From Gammaproteobacteria bacterium (GTDB lineage: Bacteria; Pseudomonadota; Gammaproteobacteria; Steroidobacterales; Steroidobacteraceae), in assembly GCA_010031985.1 (NCBI GenBank), contig RGYP01000096.1, positions 1 to 6,960 of the forward strand: DNA of 6,960 bases. The letters run 5' to 3'. This document shows positions 6,401 to 6,960 of the stretch, in pieces; position 1 is the stretch's first letter, and the number at the start of each line of letters is the position of its first letter. Below the pieces are notes generated by a model that worked only from the letters and a program-made list of their open reading frames with translations, was not told the origin of the DNA and made no database searches. A program made the position numbers and the translations under genes.

Positions 6401-6753
6401 TTGATGGTGCCGGCGGTCTCGCTGAAACCGCGCGCGTACTCCTGTCCCGGCGTGTCGAATCCGAAGTCGATTTTGCCGCGATAGCGCAGCCGGATCGATC
6501 GACTGCCGGCAGTCAGTACCGCACGATAACGAGCGGCTCGGCCCGATGCCGTGATCGCGGTCGCCGAACCGTTGATACCCGTAAACGCGCGTACTCCCTC
6601 GACCGGCAAACGCTCGATCGCAGGCTCGGCAGCGACGATCTGCAGGCTCGAGGCCAGCAGAAACTCGACGCTGCGACCGGCGCTCTCGGCAGGAACCTCG
6701 AGTTGCACCTGCGCTTCGAGAGTGCGTGCCGCAGGGTCGAGTGTGGCCTGCAC
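3418..6753 (-). CDS. M1-like / M28 / PDZ multidomain metallopeptidase, 5' end apparently missing
   Basis: 1111 codons from a GTG at 6753. An M1-like part covers about residues 1-420: a beta-rich N-domain, then HEVLH (275-279) with E297 as likely third zinc ligand and Y354 (GYGKAL) as likely catalytic tyrosine. The exopeptidase GxMEN motif is replaced by ETGYGMPSF (247-255). About 420-710 is a linker of unknown fold. The M28 domain (about 713-990) has a full di-zinc set: H804, D828 (GADDNASG), catalytic E862 and ligand E863 (GEEAG), D890 (NLD) and H960 (YHRPTDT). A PDZ domain follows (about 1027-1108; GDVLLEIDGK at 1061-1070). Such enzymes are normally exported and degrade peptides in the periplasm or outside, but no signal peptide is present. 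Sequence upstream of the GTG still looks like the domain (SASHYVV) until a stop at 6778-6780, so the gene seems to have lost its head. The GTG has no ribosome site and may not be a true start. M28 activity seems intact; M1 activity is less sure. Confidence 0.85.
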   Translation of the reverse strand: MQATLDPAARTLEAQVQLEVPAESAGRSVEFLLASSLQIVAAEPAIERLPVEGVRAFTGINGSATAITASGRAARYRAVLTAGSRSIRLRYRGKIDFGFDTPGQEYARGFSETAGTINEQGVYLAGSTLWYPYLGETLFTFDLTASAPAGWQLISPGSGTAGTPDATISVARWKVTTPVDELHIVGGPLTRYVRQAGAISAEVYLRKPDEALAAKYLEATARNLEMYRTLIGPYPYDKFALVENFWETGYGMPSFTLLGPQIIRFPFILTSSYPHEVLHNWWGNGVFVDYGTGNWCEGLTAYHADHLYKEQQGQGAEYRRDTLKKYRDFVKESRDFPLAEFRSRHSPATEAVGYGKALMTFHMLRRRVGDEAYVRGLQRFYREQRGKRASFDDLARAHGAAAKSDLLPFMDQWARRAGAPELRVKNVRVDADGVVRGELLQAQKGPAFELEVPLVLRSASGTEGFTVRSTTSSTRFELRPKTNAAGMSPLGLEVDPEFDLFRLLDARETAPSLGQMFGEPEVLAVLPSKAPPAMLEAYRQMLAFWGGGGAQKFVIVEDRALKDLPTDRPVWVFGRKNLWSAKLFGTDNGIGLQVDDQGIGAGGTHIPFAGHSAVIVRRHPMNAAKAVAWVVVDPLAAAVGLARKLPHYGKYSWLGFVGDEPANMAKGEWPAADSPLHVDLRPLAARSLPLSVGGYAQRAPLARLPAVFDAAAMMKDIGWLADPAREGRGMGSAGLDAAAEYVAAAFKAAKLKPLREGQGLDAYFQPFAFTPEGARQALPLRNVIGVLPGSDARYDGEAVIVSAHYDHLGRSGPGVRMSEIGQIHPGADDNASGVAVLLELARIFAAGGNPPRTLIFAAFSGEEAGLQGSRHFVAQPPVPLSGIRSVLNLDTVGRLGKGEISALATGTASEWPHVFRGITFSTGIPVRNIADAAQSSDQQSFIERGIPGVQLFTSAHLDYHRPTDTADRIDGDGLVKVASVAREALDYLLQRPGPLTVTINNAAGSGAIGGDAAGNSRAVSSTTPRRVSFGLVPDYAHQAAGVRAESVVPDSPAARAGFVAGDVLLEIDGKTVAGLAEFSEILRAYSPGAKISAVLARGERKQTVSVELTVR

Positions 6754-6785
6754 GACATAATGGGAGGCCGACTCGGTCTATTCCA
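6754..6785. other. Putative junction between two headless genes
   Basis: On the minus strand the peptidase reading continues as SASHYVV from 6771 to 6754, consistent with the start of an M1 N-domain, then meets a TAG at 6778-6780. On the plus strand an apparently internal coding frame begins within the same 20 bases. No promoter, Shine-Dalgarno, signal peptide, target-site repeat or inverted repeat was found here. This is the pattern left by a rearrangement or an assembly join rather than a normal divergent intergenic region. Confidence 0.5.
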
Positions 6786-6960
6786 AGAGCATCATCGTGA
6801 TTCCGTCCGCCGGTCTCTCAGGCGTTCCGGTCGCGATGGCGCCGGTGCCCGCAGGCTTCTACTCGGTCGAGATCCAGGCCAGCGACGTGTTCAACCACGG
6901 CGGGGATGTGGTGGCTTATGATCTCGTTGTGGAATCCACTGGAAAGTTCAAAACTTATTC
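6761..6960 (+). CDS. Start-less coding fragment, unknown protein, runs off window end
   Basis: An open frame of 66 codons running from just after an in-frame stop (TAA at 6758-6760) to the window end. It reads WEADSVYSKSIIVIPSAG... through PAGFYSVEIQASDVF to ...VVESTGKFKTY. Third positions are mostly G/C and the composition (alternating Val/Ile/Tyr with Gly/Ser) looks like a beta-rich domain, so it is probably real coding. There is no plausible start: the first GTG is at 6797 and the first ATG at 6836, neither with a ribosome site, and coding-like sequence precedes both. I do not recognise the family. It is best read as the inside of a gene joined at about 6761-6780 to the cut 5' end of the peptidase gene, or as a chimeric end of an assembled contig. 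Confidence 0.5.

Noticed and set aside
6754..6850. Signal peptide for the peptidase recovered by a frameshift
   Set aside because: All three minus-strand frames upstream of 6754 were read. None gives a Met-Lys/Arg start with a hydrophobic core and cleavage site, so a simple frameshift does not explain the missing head.
5560..6921. Long plus-strand frame of 453 residues antisense to the peptidase
   Set aside because: A shadow frame caused by high-GC codon bias on the opposite strand. It lacks recognisable motifs, while the minus strand has full M1 motifs.

Overview
The window is high-GC, densely packed bacterial chromosomal DNA. Codons strongly prefer G or C in the third position, and the gene families (Zur with a His-rich N-terminus, COG0523 GTPase, YdcZ-type DMT protein, DUF3024, M1/M28 secreted peptidase) suggest a Pseudomonadota genome. 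It is most likely a gammaproteobacterium of the Xanthomonadales/Steroidobacterales/Nevskiales sort; that placement is inferred from family resemblance only. No RNA genes, insertion sequences, CRISPR arrays or phage modules were seen.

Left part (1-2263): a zinc-homeostasis module. A Zur-type Fur-family repressor (+, 1769-2263) is transcribed away from a COG0523/CobW-family GTPase with an extreme histidine-rich loop (-, 308-1744). The GTPase stop overlaps the start of a WD40-repeat protein (-, 320 to beyond base 1). Only 24 bp separate the two divergent start codons. That gap holds an imperfect GTT...AAC palindrome which could be the Zur operator and which covers a -10-like hexamer. The simplest reading is that Zur represses a GTPase-WD40 operon, and possibly itself, when zinc is sufficient. 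The GTPase would supply zinc to client proteins when it is scarce.

Middle part (2265-3443): a YdcZ-type small membrane protein (-, 2265-2708) preceded by a 63-residue unknown protein whose last codons contain the Shine-Dalgarno of the next gene. A divergent DUF3024 protein (+, 2955-3443) with a GTG start and a cysteine-containing tail follows. Genes abut or overlap: zur and the YdcZ gene converge with one base between stops, and the DUF3024 gene and the peptidase gene overlap by 26 bp at their 3' ends.

Right part (3418-6960): a very large peptidase gene (-) coding an N-terminal M1-like gluzincin domain, a long linker, a complete M28 di-zinc peptidase domain and a C-terminal PDZ domain. Its 5' end looks cut off: homologous-looking sequence continues upstream of the only usable GTG, then hits a stop at 6778-6780 with no signal peptide. 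From about 6761 the opposite strand carries a start-less open frame with coding-like codon use that runs off the window. The coincidence of two headless genes at one point suggests a recombination breakpoint, a deletion, or a chimeric assembly junction near 6760-6780. I did not find a clearly new multi-gene system. The most unusual items are this junction, the M1-M28-PDZ fusion, and the compact Zur/GTPase/WD40 locus.
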